A stretch of DNA of 64,000 bases from Mesoterricola sediminis (GCF_030295425.1 NZ_AP027081.1:1550001-1614000); one strand, 5' to 3'. Shown: positions 9,117 through 17,791, counted from the first letter of the stretch. Numbers and translations are program-made. Notes: generated from the sequence alone by a model not told the origin.

Positions 9117-9824
9117 GTGCCGCAGGAAACCGGAACCCGGACGCCCCCCCACCGCTGGCCTGTGCATGCTGCCGCCCGGAACACCCACGCGCGGGTCCTG
9201 GAGGTGGTCCGCGCGCACTGCGGGCCGCTGGCGGGGGCCCGGATCGTGGACCTGCCCTGCGGGGCGGGGGCCTTCTCCCGGGACCTGCTGGCCCTGGGCG
9301 CCGACGTGGTCCCGGCGGACCTCGCGCGGAACGAGCCCTTCCTGGGGGACCCGGGCGCCTGGCTGAAGGCCGACGCGAACGCGCGGCTGCCCTTCGCCGA
9401 CGCCTCCGTGGACGCCTTCGTGTCCATCGAGGGCATCGAGCACTTCGAGAACCCCTCCTTCTTCCTCCGGGAGTGCCACCGGGTCCTCAGGCCGGGGGGC
9501 ACCCTCGTCCTCAGCACCCCCAACGTGGACAGCTTCCGCTCCCGCCGGAGCATGTTCACGCACGGGTACCACCGCTACTTCAACCCCGTGAGCGCCGCGG
9601 CGCGGGATTCCGGGCACCTGCACGCCATCGACATGGTGTTCATGCGGGGCCTGATCCGGGACCTGGACCTGGAGGTCCTGGAGATCACGGTCAATCGGGC
9701 CAAGCGGCGCTGGTACTACGATCTGCTCCGGCCCTGGCTGACCCGGCGGCTCCCGCGGGACATGCGCGGGGTGGTGCCCTTCTACGGCGAGGTGATCATC
9801 TACGCCCTCAGAAAGCGGGGGTGA
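9117..9824 (+). CDS. class I SAM-dependent methyltransferase
   Basis: 235 aa. SAM-binding motif I is ARIVDLPCGAGAFS at residues 41-54. The acidic post-I motif is DVVPADL, and the later part has IEGIEHFENPSFFLRECHRVLRPGGTLVLSTPN, broken here only by ordinary residues of the methyltransferase 11/25 fold. The GTG start follows CGGAGG by 4 nt. The substrate cannot be deduced; small-molecule or lipid/polysaccharide methylation are both possible. A conserved-looking tail RRWYYDLLRPWL could be substrate-specific. It precedes a nitroreductase on the same strand by 10 bp. Confidence 0.85.
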   Translation: MPQETGTRTPPHRWPVHAAARNTHARVLEVVRAHCGPLAGARIVDLPCGAGAFSRDLLALGADVVPADLARNEPFLGDPGAWLKADANARLPFADASVDAFVSIEGIEHFENPSFFLRECHRVLRPGGTLVLSTPNVDSFRSRRSMFTHGYHRYFNPVSAAARDSGHLHAIDMVFMRGLIRDLDLEVLEITVNRAKRRWYYDLLRPWLTRRLPRDMRGVVPFYGEVIIYALRKRG

Positions 9825-9834
9825 TGGGGATACG

Positions 9835-10554
9835 ATGGGAGTCCCCGCGTGGAGTCGCCCCATGGACACGCCCCTCCAGGCCGCCCTGGACCAGATCATG
9901 TCGAGCCGGTATTCCTGCCGGGCCTTCCTGGACACCCCGGTGCCCCGGGCGGAAGTGGAGGCCATCCTCGCGGCGGCCTCCCGCGCCCCCTCCGGCACCA
10001 ACACCCAGCCCTGGAGGGTGCACGTGCTGACCGGCGCGCGCCTGAAGCGCCTGAGCGAGCGGATCCTGGCCGTGGTCCGGGATCCGGAGGCGGCCGCCGC
10101 CCACCAGGAGCCCTACGCCTACTACCCGACCACCTGGGTCTCGCCCTACCTGGAGCGCCGGCGGAAGGTGGGCTTCGACCTCTACGCCCTCCTGGGCATC
10201 CCGAAGGGCGACACCGCGCGCATGCAGGCCCAGTTCGAGCGCAACTACGGCTTCTTCGGGGCGCCGGTGGGCCTGATCTTCACCCTCGACGGGGTGATGG
10301 CCCAGGGCAGCTACCTGGACTACGGCATGTTCCTGCAGAACGTGATGCTCGCCGCCAAGGCCCGGGGCCTGGACACCTGCCCCCAGGCCGCCTTCATCCG
10401 CTGGCACCGCGTCATCGCCGAGGAACTGGACCTGCCCGCGGGCCACGGCGTGGTCTGCGGCATGTCCCTGGGCCACGCCGATCCGGCGGCCCCCGAGAAC
10501 CGCCTGCGCACCGAGCGCGCGCCCCTCGCGGACTGGGTCACCTTCCTGGAATGA
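9835..10554 (+). CDS. nitroreductase family protein
   Basis: 239 aa FMN-dependent NAD(P)H oxidoreductase fold. Seen are RYSCRAFLDTPV, the FMN-contact motif SRAPSGTNTQPWRVHV, and the C-terminal VVCGMSLGHAD characteristic of the family. An alternative start at ATG 9862 has a GGAG site 7 nt upstream and is equally possible. Physiological substrate unknown (quinones, nitroaromatics or flavin reduction are known for the family). The stop TGA lies 1 bp before the CTAG target duplication of the neighbouring insertion sequence. Confidence 0.9.
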   Translation: MGVPAWSRPMDTPLQAALDQIMSSRYSCRAFLDTPVPRAEVEAILAAASRAPSGTNTQPWRVHVLTGARLKRLSERILAVVRDPEAAAAHQEPYAYYPTTWVSPYLERRRKVGFDLYALLGIPKGDTARMQAQFERNYGFFGAPVGLIFTLDGVMAQGSYLDYGMFLQNVMLAAKARGLDTCPQAAFIRWHRVIAEELDLPAGHGVVCGMSLGHADPAAPENRLRTERAPLADWVTFLE

Positions 10555-10674
10555 GCTAGGCTGTGTTCGTAATCTAGGATAGTAATGGCTAATACCCATC
10601 CGTGCCGGAGCATGGAGGAGCTGGAATAGTGAGTCTGTGCTGCAGTGCCTGATGGCGCCGCGCATTCGCAGCAT

Positions 10675-11048
10675 CCTATTGGAACGCGGAGGCGCGGAGG
10701 ATCTCGCTGAGGCTCGCGGAGAAAGGATCAAGCCCACAAGCCCCCTCCACTCGATATCCAGGAAAACCTCCCGCTTCACCTTATGGCCGGCCAGTCTCAG
10801 GGAGTGCGCCAGACAGACCTTGTAGGGATCTTCCAGGAGTCCGTGCCCCAGAGCCTTCTGGATCTCGATGGCCTCCCCGATGATGGCCTGGGTGATCTCC
10901 TTGTGCGGATGATCCTCCCCGTCGACCTCTCCCCAATGCCTTCCCATCACGCCTCCCGTTGGGACGTGTCATTGGGAGGTGGCAGGTTCCAGGAGCGCTT
11001 TCCTCCGCGACCCTCTGCGAGATCCTCCGCGCCTCCGCGTTTCATAGG
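10675..11048. repeat. 52-bp inverted repeats bounding a GxxExxY cassette
   Basis: The left arm is 10675-10726 and the right arm 10997-11048. The reverse complement of the right arm matches the left at most positions, including the identical core ACGCGGAGGCGCGGAGGATC and the following TCGC. They enclose the GxxExxY remnant almost exactly. I recall similar GCGGAGGCGCGGAG-type sequences beside such genes in other genomes, but cannot verify that here. Confidence 0.7.
10726..10950 (-). pseudogene. truncated GxxExxY protein
   Basis: About 75 residues from ATG 10950 match the N-terminal half of the GxxExxY family (PD-(D/E)XK nuclease-like fold). The pattern is EITQAIIGEAIEIQKALG, then HGLLEDPYKVCLAHSLRLAGHKV, then REVFLDIEWRG, each typical. 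The family normally continues for another 45-50 residues with the catalytic acidic/lysine core. Here the frame runs instead into the cassette repeat and antisense sequence, so the catalytic half is missing. It is probably inactive and travels inside the IS. Confidence 0.75.
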
Positions 11049-11083
11049 ATCAATGAGGATCCGGAACGCTTGTCACCCTCCGC

Positions 11084-11838
11084 TCATAGCCTCAGCCAGA
11101 TCACGATGCAGGCCAAAGCCACCTGGGCTGAGAAACTTCGCGCCGTTTTGTCGAACCTGGTGGCCAGCGCCCTGAACTGTTTGAGCTTGGCGAACCCATG
11201 CTCGATGGCATGGCGGGCCTTGTATAGGTGTGAGTCCCAGGCCGCCGGATTCTTGCGCCGGGGATGAGGTGGGATGACGGCTGTCGCACCCATGGCCTCG
11301 ATCGCCTTCCTTACCGGGTTCCCATCGTAGGCCCGATCTCCGAACACGTACTCTGCCTGCCAACCGCACAGCAATCCTTCAGCAGACCGGCTTTCATGGG
11401 CTTGCCCCGGAGTGACCAGGAAATCCAAAGGATTACCGTGGGCATCGCAGATCAAATGGATCTTGGTCGAGCATCCACCCCGAGATCGTCCGAGCGCCTG
11501 GTTCCAGAGCCCCCCCTTTTGCCTGCTGAAGGTTGATGAGCGCGAAGGATGGTGCCATCCGGCATGACCCACTCCAGGTCGGCTTCCTTGCGCAGGAACT
11601 CCAGGATCCTTTGCCACACGCCGCGCTTGGTCCAGGCCTCAAATCGCGTGTACACGCTTCTCCAAGGTCCAAATTCCTCCGGCAGGTCCCTCCACGGCGC
11701 CCCAGTCCTGTGCCTCCACAGGATCGCCTCCACCATGGGACGGTTGGGGTGACGGGATCGCCCCATCCCTCCACGCTCTGGCGGAAGGAGCGGTTCAAGC
11801 TTTGCCCACATGGCATCGGTCAGGAAACTTCTCGGCAT
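11084..11838 (-). CDS. IS5-family transposase made by programmed frameshift
   Basis: Two overlapping frames encode one DDE transposase. ORF A (11838 down to 11452) begins MPRSFLTDAMWAKLEPLLPP and carries the DUF4096-type N-terminal region with RHRTGAPWRDLP. ORF B (from within the overlap to 11084) carries the catalytic C-terminal half with GCSTKIHLICD, FGDRAYDG and HAIEHGFAKLKQF. The frames overlap at a run reading AAAAGGGGGGG on the coding strand (around 11510-11522), a typical slippery site for this IS group. Both halves look intact, so the element may be active. Confidence 0.85.
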
Positions 11839-11926
11839 CGTTACCCCAGGAAAATTCGTGGTGTACGAGCCTTTACGTATGAGTACAAGTTAACTATTTA
11901 TCTAATCTATAGATTCCGAACACAGC

Positions 11927-12688
11927 CTAGAGGCTCTGGTCCAGCACCGTCTTGAGGCGGGCGTAGCCGCTCTTGCTGACGGGGAGGCGGTTGCCGTCGG
12001 TGAGGACGGCCACCCAGCTCTCGCTGGGGGTCTGCTCCAGGCGCGCGAGGCGGTCCAGCTGGATGATGAAGCTGCGGTGGATGCGCAGGAAGCGCTTGGG
12101 GTCCAGGCGCTGCTCCAGGCTGGAGATGGTCTGCTGCTTCAGGTGGCTCTTCTCGGCGGTCTTGAGGAGGACGTAGTCGTCCTGGGCCTGCACGTAGTCC
12201 AGCTTGGCCAGGGGGACGAGGGAGACCTTGGCCCCGTCCTTGACGACGAGGCGGTCCAGGGGCCAATCGCTGCGGGCCGCGTCGTGGAGGACCGTGGGCT
12301 GGGGGCCGGTGGCGTCGCCCTGGTCGCAGCGCGCCTTGGCGCGCACGAGGGCCTCCTCGAAGCGGTCGGCGCTGAAGGGCTTGAGGAGGTAGTCCACGGC
12401 GTGGACCTCGAAGGCCTTGAGGGCGTGCTGGTCGTACGCGGTGATGAAGACGACGGTGGGCTGGGGGTCCAGGATCTCCAGCACCTCGAAGCCCGTGAGC
12501 TTGGGCATCTGGATGTCCAGGAACATGAGGTCGGGGCGGTGCTCGGCGCAGGCCTTCACGGCCTCGAAGCCGTTGGGACAGCTGGCGACGACGCGGATCT
12601 CGGGGTGGACGGCGAGGTGCTCGGCGACCACGGCGCGGGCCAGGTCCTCGTCGTCGACGATGATGGCGGTGTAGGTGCGTTCGCTCAT
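11927..12688 (-). CDS. LytTR-family response regulator
   Basis: 253 aa. An N-terminal receiver domain has acidic pair D12/D13, phospho-acceptor D58 in LMFLDIQMP and conserved K103 in LLKPF. A C-terminal LytTR DNA-binding domain (about 150-250) has VKDGAKVSLVPL, YVQAQDDYVLL and RIHRSFIIQLD. It is the partner of the LytS-like kinase immediately upstream, with which it overlaps by 4 nt (ATGA). The IS5-like element lies at its 3' end: the TAG stop is part of the CTAG target site, so the coding sequence was left intact. Confidence 0.94.
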   Translation of the reverse strand: MSERTYTAIIVDDEDLARAVVAEHLAVHPEIRVVASCPNGFEAVKACAEHRPDLMFLDIQMPKLTGFEVLEILDPQPTVVFITAYDQHALKAFEVHAVDYLLKPFSADRFEEALVRAKARCDQGDATGPQPTVLHDAARSDWPLDRLVVKDGAKVSLVPLAKLDYVQAQDDYVLLKTAEKSHLKQQTISSLEQRLDPKRFLRIHRSFIIQLDRLARLEQTPSESWVAVLTDGNRLPVSKSGYARLKTVLDQSL

Positions 12689-13749
12689 GGCTGGACCTCC
12701 GATTTGGCCGGGAAGACCATCAGGACCCTGTGGACGCCTTCCGCCACGCCGGCCTCGAAGCGCATGCGGTCGCCGAAGCGCATCTGCAGCCGGGAGCGCA
12801 CCTGGCGCAGGCCCAGCCCCAGGCCTTCCGCCGGCGGGGTGTCCTCGTCCACGGGGTTCTCGACCCGCAGCTCCAGCGCGTTCCCCTCCCGGCGGGAGGC
12901 GACGCGCACGATCCCGCCCTCGGGCAGGCCCGCGATGCCGTGCTTGATGGCGTTCTCCACCAGCGGCTGCAGGAGCAGGGCGGGGATCTCCTCGCCCTCC
13001 GTGCCGGGCCCGATCTCCCAGGCGACCTGGAGGCGCTCGCCGAAGCGGATCTGCTCGATGGAGAGGTAGGACTTGAGGAGGCCCACCTCCTCCGCCAGCG
13101 TCACGAGGCGCTTTTCGCCCAGGCGCAGGCTGCCCCGGAGGAAATCGGAGAGCAGGATGCACATGGTGCGCGCCCGGGCCGGGTCGAGGGTGGTCAGGGC
13201 GCTGATGGAATTGAGGCTGTTGAACAGGAAGTGGGGGTTGAGCTGGGCCCGCAGGGCCCGGAGCTCCGCGTCCTGGGCCAGGATGCGCATCTCCGCCTCC
13301 CGCGCCTCGGCGGCCTTGTTGCGCTCCATGGCGTCGATCAGGTAGTGGAGGGTGAGCACGGCCAGGTAGAGCACCGCCCCCAGGCCCAGGAGGGTGGCCA
13401 GGGAGGCCCGGGTGCGGTCGTACAGGCCCGACAGGAGGTGGATGTGGCCCAGGCCCCAGGCGAGGCCCTGGGCGGCGGCCGCCCAGATGGCGGCGAGGAT
13501 GCCCGCGGCGGCCATCCATGCCGTCCAGCGGCCGCTCATGTTCTCCGCGGGCAGGGGCAGGGCGCGGCAGAGGTACCACGAGGACAGGAAGAGGAAGGCC
13601 CCGATGAGGCAGAGGGGCAGGACCAGGACCAGGGCCTCGAGGAGGGGCCAGCCCTGGCTCTTGGCGACGAGGACCAGGAGGGCGGCGATGGGGACCCACC
13701 CCAGGAGGTAGGTCCCCGTGCGCGCGGAATTGGCGAGGATGGGGTTCAC
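12685..13749 (-). CDS. LytS-type sensor histidine kinase
   Basis: 354 aa. The N-terminal 140 residues are hydrophobic with about four membrane segments (roughly 14-30, 38-60, 78-98, 115-138) and no obvious extracellular sensor domain. A short coiled coil leads to the His_kinase domain with phospho-acceptor H173 in NPHFLFNSLN. The ATPase has the N box LLQPLVENAIKHG (N266) and a glycine-rich lid GLGLGLRQVRSRL. It lies 1 bp after the LiaF-like gene and overlaps the response regulator, so the operon is a complete two-component system probably sensing the membrane or envelope. Confidence 0.93.
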   Translation of the reverse strand: MNPILANSARTGTYLLGWVPIAALLVLVAKSQGWPLLEALVLVLPLCLIGAFLFLSSWYLCRALPLPAENMSGRWTAWMAAAGILAAIWAAAAQGLAWGLGHIHLLSGLYDRTRASLATLLGLGAVLYLAVLTLHYLIDAMERNKAAEAREAEMRILAQDAELRALRAQLNPHFLFNSLNSISALTTLDPARARTMCILLSDFLRGSLRLGEKRLVTLAEEVGLLKSYLSIEQIRFGERLQVAWEIGPGTEGEEIPALLLQPLVENAIKHGIAGLPEGGIVRVASRREGNALELRVENPVDEDTPPAEGLGLGLRQVRSRLQMRFGDRMRFEAGVAEGVHRVLMVFPAKSEVQP

Positions 13750-13750
13750 G

Positions 13751-14467
13751 TCAGTTGGAGACGACGAGGCCGCCGAAGAGCACCATCCCGGTGATCACCA
13801 GGTGCACCCTGGGGGCGCCCTCCCCGGAGGGCAGGTGGAGGGTCTTGTCGTCGAAGCCGCCGACGATGGCCGAACCCTTCATGGTGACCGCCCAGCCCTG
13901 GGGCACCTTGATCTCGCCGCCCCCGAAGAGGACGAAGGTGTCGATCCGGACCTGGGGGGCCTCGAGGGCCGCCTGGCGCAGGTCCAGCTCGAAGCCGCCG
14001 AAGATGGCCGTCAGCTCGGCGCCCTTGAAGTCCTGGCCCACCACCCGGCGCTTGGTGCCGCTGAACACCGCCGTGCTGGAGACGAAGGCGTCGCTGGCGG
14101 CCAGTTCGGGGGGGACGCCCCGGTTCCGGCGCAGGGCCTTCATGACGACGAAGACGCCCAGGGCGACGATGACGAGGGGCCCGAAGAGCTCGGAGATGTT
14201 GCCGTCGGTGAGGTTATGAACGAGGAAAAAGGCGCCGGCCGCGATGAGGACGTAGCCGCCGATGCCCTTGTCGTCCCGGCTCCGGCTCAGCTTGCCGACG
14301 CCGATGATGATGAGGATGAGGGGCCAGAGGGTGCGGACGAAGTCGTGGCCCTGGAAGAAGGGCATGTTGTCCAGCAGGGCCAGGATCCCGAAGACGATGA
14401 TCGCGATGCCCAGCCACAGGCGGGTCGTAGGGGCCGGAGGGGCGTTGGGGTCGTCGTGGAGGTTCAT
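13751..14467 (-). CDS. LiaF-like membrane protein (DUF5668 / LiaF C-terminal domain)
   Basis: 238 aa. About three or four N-terminal membrane helices (residues 17-120) carry LWPLILIIIGVGKL, typical of DUF5668. They are followed by a soluble beta-rich domain with repeated IFGGFELDLRQA, FVLFGGGEIKVP and IVGGFD strands, as in LiaF and other cell-wall-active-antibiotic response proteins. LiaF is a membrane repressor of a stress two-component system in Firmicutes. Its position directly before LytS-like and LytTR genes suggests that it modulates that kinase; this is inference from context. Confidence 0.85.
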   Translation of the reverse strand: MNLHDDPNAPPAPTTRLWLGIAIIVFGILALLDNMPFFQGHDFVRTLWPLILIIIGVGKLSRSRDDKGIGGYVLIAAGAFFLVHNLTDGNISELFGPLVIVALGVFVVMKALRRNRGVPPELAASDAFVSSTAVFSGTKRRVVGQDFKGAELTAIFGGFELDLRQAALEAPQVRIDTFVLFGGGEIKVPQGWAVTMKGSAIVGGFDDKTLHLPSGEGAPRVHLVITGMVLFGGLVVSN

Positions 14468-14496
14468 GCAGGTCTCCCTTTCAGCCTATCAGATCG

Positions 14497-14622
14497 TCAG
14501 GACCGTCCGCTCTTTTGGGCGCTGGACATGGGAAGGAGCGCCAAAAGGGACGGTGTCAGCAGCGCCGAGAGCCACCACAGGAGGGCGGGGCAGCACGGGT
14601 TGATACCTTGCAGGACATCCAT
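14497..14622 (-). CDS. putative 41-aa small membrane protein
   Basis: Short frame from ATG 14622, which is preceded at good spacing by GGAGAAGGA. It begins MDVLQGINPCCPALLWWL and continues with a leucine-rich hydrophobic segment (about residues 12-32) and a polar tail SSAQKSGRS. It ends 29 bp before the LiaF-like gene on the same strand, so it would be the first gene of the LiaF-LytS-LytTR operon. A vicinal CC at 10-11 could be a lipidation or metal site. Supported only by its ribosome site, hydropathy and position; no homology known to me. Confidence 0.45.
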   Translation of the reverse strand: MDVLQGINPCCPALLWWLSALLTPSLLALLPMSSAQKSGRS

Positions 14623-14802
14623 CGGATCCTTCTCCCTGCACCCAAGTTACGGGGCAGACCCCGCGCCGGGGGCCGCGATTCGGCGAACGCCGGGAGGGGA
14701 TCGGTGAATGGCCGGAGGTCACCGGACGGACCTTTCTGGCGGGCGAGGGAACCCGCGGGTCGGCGGGATCATCTATTAATAGATCATACCAGAGGTCGAC
14801 CC

Positions 14803-17100
14803 ATGCCCCGGTCCTCCCGCCAGCGCCCCCCCTCCCCCTGGGCCCCGCGCCTCTTCCTGGGCCTCCTGCTCGCCCCGACCGCCTGCGCCGAGGTCATCCG
14901 CTTCGAGCCGCCCTTCGCCTTCACCCGGACCGACGGGAGCCGCGTGGCCCTGGAGCGGATCGACACCCGGCTCTGGTCCGCCGAGGACCTGGAGCGGCTG
15001 AGCACCCAGCTCGGGACGGCCACGGTCCGCCCCTTCCCCTACCGGGAGGCCCAGACGGGCCTCAGCCTGGCCCTGGCCGCGGGGGACTGTCTGCCGGCGG
15101 ACACCCCGGGACCGGCGGAGACCAAGGGGGCGCCCGAAGGATGGCCCTTCACGGTCGAGGGCGAGGTCCACCCGGATCGCAGCCGCCGGGGGGCCGCCCG
15201 GCCCATGGCCGCCGCCCTGGGGCCCCGGGGCGAGCTCCGGGTGATGTGGGGGCGGACCCAGCCCTGGCTGGAGGTCTACGCGGACCGGACCCCCCTCGCC
15301 GTCCGGAGCCTGCCGGAGGCGGACCCCGACGCGCCCTGGACCACCGAGGCCGTCCTGGGGGACACCGGGGTGGCCTGGCCGGATCCCGACCGGACCCTGG
15401 CGGTGCTGGACACGGAAAAGGGAGGCCTCACCACCGTGACCCTGCCGGGCGGCGGGACCGAGGCCCTGGGGCCCCTCGCCTGGGGCGAGGGGGGCCTCCT
15501 GTACGCCGCCGACGCCGGGGAGGCCTGGATCTGGCGGATCCCCACCGACCGGAGCCCGGCGACGCCGGAGCGCCTGTGCCGCTTCCGCGACCTCCTGCCG
15601 GACCCGGACCAGGAGGGCGCCGTGCAGGTCCTGGCCATGGCCGCCCAGGGCGCCGACCTCTGGGTCCTGGTCCGCCACCACGGCTACGACCGCATCGTCC
15701 GGGTGGGGAAGGCGCGGACGGTTCCCCAGCGGCCCTTCCGGGCGATCACGGGGCTGCCCGAGGCCCGGATCGCCCTGGCCCCGCTGCCCACGGGCACCGC
15801 CCTGCTGCTGGGGTCCACCCTCCTCCACGTGGACCCCGGGGGGTGCGCCTCGCCCATCCCCCTGGAGGCGGCCTTCCCCGAGGGCCTGGGGGTGCCCCTG
15901 GGGCTCCAGGCCGGTCCCTCGGGCAGCCTCCTGGTGTACCTGGACGAGACCTGGCCGAGCGGGGACCGGACCGGGTCGCGCCGCCACGCCGTCCGAGTCC
16001 TGAAGGCCAAGCCCCCCCGCAGGGCCGCCGGGGACCCGCCCCGGTTCCCCCTCAAGGTGGCCGCCTGGTACGAGGACGGCCAGGGGGACCTGGCGCGCCG
16101 CCTCGCGTTCTGGCCCATCCTCGGGGAGGGGGGGCAGGCCGCCGAATCCCTGGCCGTGCGGCCCGATGGGACCCTCCTGGTCGTGGACCAGGTGAATGGC
16201 CAGGTCCTCGTCGTGGGCGGCGGGGCCCTGGCGGCCAAGGACCGCGTCCTCCGCCTCGGGGGGCGGCACGCGGACCGGTTCAGCGGCGCGTTCTTCGCGC
16301 CCAACGCAATCGCCGTGGACGCCGAAGGGGCCCTCTACGTCTCCGACGGCGGCCTGGAGCGCATCTGCCGGATCTCCGCCGACCTCAAGACCCTGGAGGT
16401 GATCGCCGAGGGCCGCGCCTTCACGGGGGTGGCGGTGGACCCCGCGGGCCACGTGTACGCGGCCTCCGAGGGGCGCATCGCGCGGCTCACGGCCGGAACC
16501 TGGGAGGAGCACGTCCTCGTGGAGGGGCTCGCGGAGGGGGCCTTCCTGGACGGGGCGGGGGAGGAGACCCCGGCCTTCGTTCCCGTCTCCCTCCTCTGGA
16601 ACCGGGACGGCTCCCTGTGGTTCTGCAACGACGCCAGTTCCGGCCCGGGGGAGGGGGTCTTCCGGCTCCTGGGGGCGCGGACCGGGGGCGGTTCGGCGAA
16701 GCTGCGCCTGGAGCAGGTGAGCAGCCACTTCCTCAATCAGCTGGCCCAGGCCCCCGACGGGCGCGTGCTGGGGGTGGGGGAGGGGGGCCTCTTCGCCCTG
16801 GAGCCCGGCGAGGAACACCCTGAGCGCCCCCTGGACACGCTCCACGGCGTGGACCTCGGCGACCTCAAGCGGGTGACCCTGTCCGGCCTCGCGATCGCCC
16901 CCGACGGCTCCGTGGCCCTGGTGTCGCCCCAGGACCTGGCCCTCTACCGCCCGCCCCGGCCGGCCCTGACGTCCTGGCTGGCCCAGCGCCAGATCCGCCC
17001 CCAGCGGACGCCGCTGTGGCCCTTCCCCGCGGAGGCCCTCCTGCCGGAGGAAGCCGCCCCCGCCGAGAAGAAAGAGGAGGCGTCGCCCTCGGGCCGATAG
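14803..17100 (+). CDS. secreted protein with NHL/SMP-30-like beta-propeller repeats
   Basis: 765 aa from ATG 14803. Residues 12-27 (WAPRLFLGLLLAPTACA) are a signal peptide with likely cleavage after ACA. The remainder is rich in short repeats of the form ESLAVRPDGTLLVVDQ, NAIAVDAEGALYVSDG and GVAVDPAGHVYAASEG, spaced about 40-50 residues apart, as in NHL or SMP-30/gluconolactonase propellers. The C-terminus is a charged EKKEEASPSGR tail. The frame is open upstream to 14515, but the signal peptide fixes the start. An AT-rich segment at 14770-14790 may be its promoter. No enzyme motif can be named. Confidence 0.75.
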   Translation: MPRSSRQRPPSPWAPRLFLGLLLAPTACAEVIRFEPPFAFTRTDGSRVALERIDTRLWSAEDLERLSTQLGTATVRPFPYREAQTGLSLALAAGDCLPADTPGPAETKGAPEGWPFTVEGEVHPDRSRRGAARPMAAALGPRGELRVMWGRTQPWLEVYADRTPLAVRSLPEADPDAPWTTEAVLGDTGVAWPDPDRTLAVLDTEKGGLTTVTLPGGGTEALGPLAWGEGGLLYAADAGEAWIWRIPTDRSPATPERLCRFRDLLPDPDQEGAVQVLAMAAQGADLWVLVRHHGYDRIVRVGKARTVPQRPFRAITGLPEARIALAPLPTGTALLLGSTLLHVDPGGCASPIPLEAAFPEGLGVPLGLQAGPSGSLLVYLDETWPSGDRTGSRRHAVRVLKAKPPRRAAGDPPRFPLKVAAWYEDGQGDLARRLAFWPILGEGGQAAESLAVRPDGTLLVVDQVNGQVLVVGGGALAAKDRVLRLGGRHADRFSGAFFAPNAIAVDAEGALYVSDGGLERICRISADLKTLEVIAEGRAFTGVAVDPAGHVYAASEGRIARLTAGTWEEHVLVEGLAEGAFLDGAGEETPAFVPVSLLWNRDGSLWFCNDASSGPGEGVFRLLGARTGGGSAKLRLEQVSSHFLNQLAQAPDGRVLGVGEGGLFALEPGEEHPERPLDTLHGVDLGDLKRVTLSGLAIAPDGSVALVSPQDLALYRPPRPALTSWLAQRQIRPQRTPLWPFPAEALLPEEAAPAEKKEEASPSGR

Positions 17101-17103
17101 AAG

Positions 17104-17718
17104 CTAGGTCCACTCCACCCGGCCGCCGCGGCTGCGCTCCGTCCAGAGGGCCTCGAGGGCCCGCTCCCGGGCCCCGTCCCCGGTCAGGGGCATGCGGAAG
17201 CGGAGGACGGCGGCGTCCCCGTCGTAGTCCTGGCCCAGCACCTCCGCCTCGGGGAAGGCCCCCAGGACCGCGTAGGGCAGGTGGGCGTGGGCGGGGTCCG
17301 CCTGGATGCGCCCGGCGCGCCAGAGGCGCACGGGCTCCAGCAGGCCCTGCTCCCGGGCGGCGGCCAGCGCCCCCTGCACGCCCTCCGTGTAGGCCTTCAC
17401 GAGCCCGCCGGTGCCCAGCTTGGTGCCCCCGTACCACCGGATGCACACCGCCAGGACATCCACCACGTCCTCGCCCTCGAGGACCCGGAGCATGGGCGGG
17501 CCCGCGGTGCCCGAGGGCTCCCCGTCGTCGTCCGCGCCATGGGCGCCGCCGGCCTCGCGCCAGGCCGAGCAGTGGTGGGTGGCGTCGAAGTCGCGCTTGC
17601 GCAGGCGGTGGAGCACCGCCTCCCGCTCCGCCGCGTCGGCGGCGGGATGGAGTTCGGTGAGGAAGACCGAGGCCTTCTCCCGGAACTTGTGGAGGCATGG
17701 CGCCAGGATCCGCTGCAT
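17104..17718 (-). CDS. YigZ/IMPACT family protein
   Basis: 204 aa, the normal length for bacterial YigZ (UPF0029 plus C-terminal DUF1949-like domain). Seen are ATHHCSAWR, the signature DGEPSGTAGPPML and IRWYGGTKLGTGGLVKAY. The family is related to the eukaryotic translation-control protein IMPACT, but its role in bacteria is not well defined. The gene converges with the upstream propeller gene (4 bp between stops). The cytochrome gene on the same strand is separated from it by a strong hairpin terminator. Confidence 0.92.
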   Translation of the reverse strand: MQRILAPCLHKFREKASVFLTELHPAADAAEREAVLHRLRKRDFDATHHCSAWREAGGAHGADDDGEPSGTAGPPMLRVLEGEDVVDVLAVCIRWYGGTKLGTGGLVKAYTEGVQGALAAAREQGLLEPVRLWRAGRIQADPAHAHLPYAVLGAFPEAEVLGQDYDGDAAVLRFRMPLTGDGARERALEALWTERSRGGRVEWT

Positions 17719-17746
17719 GGTTCCAGGATGCCACCACGGCCCACGA

Positions 17747-17778
17747 AAAGGGCCCCCCGCCGGAGCGGGGGGCCCTTT
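17747..17778 (-). terminator. intrinsic terminator after the cytochrome gene
   Basis: A perfect 14-bp stem, AAAGGGCCCCCCGC / GCGGGGGGCCCTTT, with a CGGA loop. Read on the minus strand it follows the cytochrome stop by 13 bp and is followed by a short T run. It separates that gene from yigZ. Confidence 0.85.
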
Positions 17779-17791
17779 CCTGCGGGAGCGC

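Larger units (their letters stand above)
10560..11926 (-). mobile_element. IS5-family (IS427-like) insertion sequence with extra internal DNA
   Basis: Terminal inverted repeats start GCTGTGTTCG at 10560 and end CGAACACAGC at 11926; similarity continues inward after one mismatch (AATCTA). CTAG occurs on both sides (10556-10559 and 11927-11930) and is probably the target duplication. The element has a two-frame DDE transposase on the minus strand. At 1367 bp it is longer than usual for this group, because about 500 bp lie between the transposase stop and the left end; this extra DNA holds a GxxExxY gene remnant bounded by its own inverted repeats. The IS sits between two convergent genes. Confidence 0.85.

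Noticed and set aside
14515-14802. N-terminal extension of the propeller protein
   Set aside because: The open frame extends upstream, but a signal peptide begins at ATG 14803 and the upstream DNA is antisense to the small membrane peptide and includes an AT-rich promoter-like patch.
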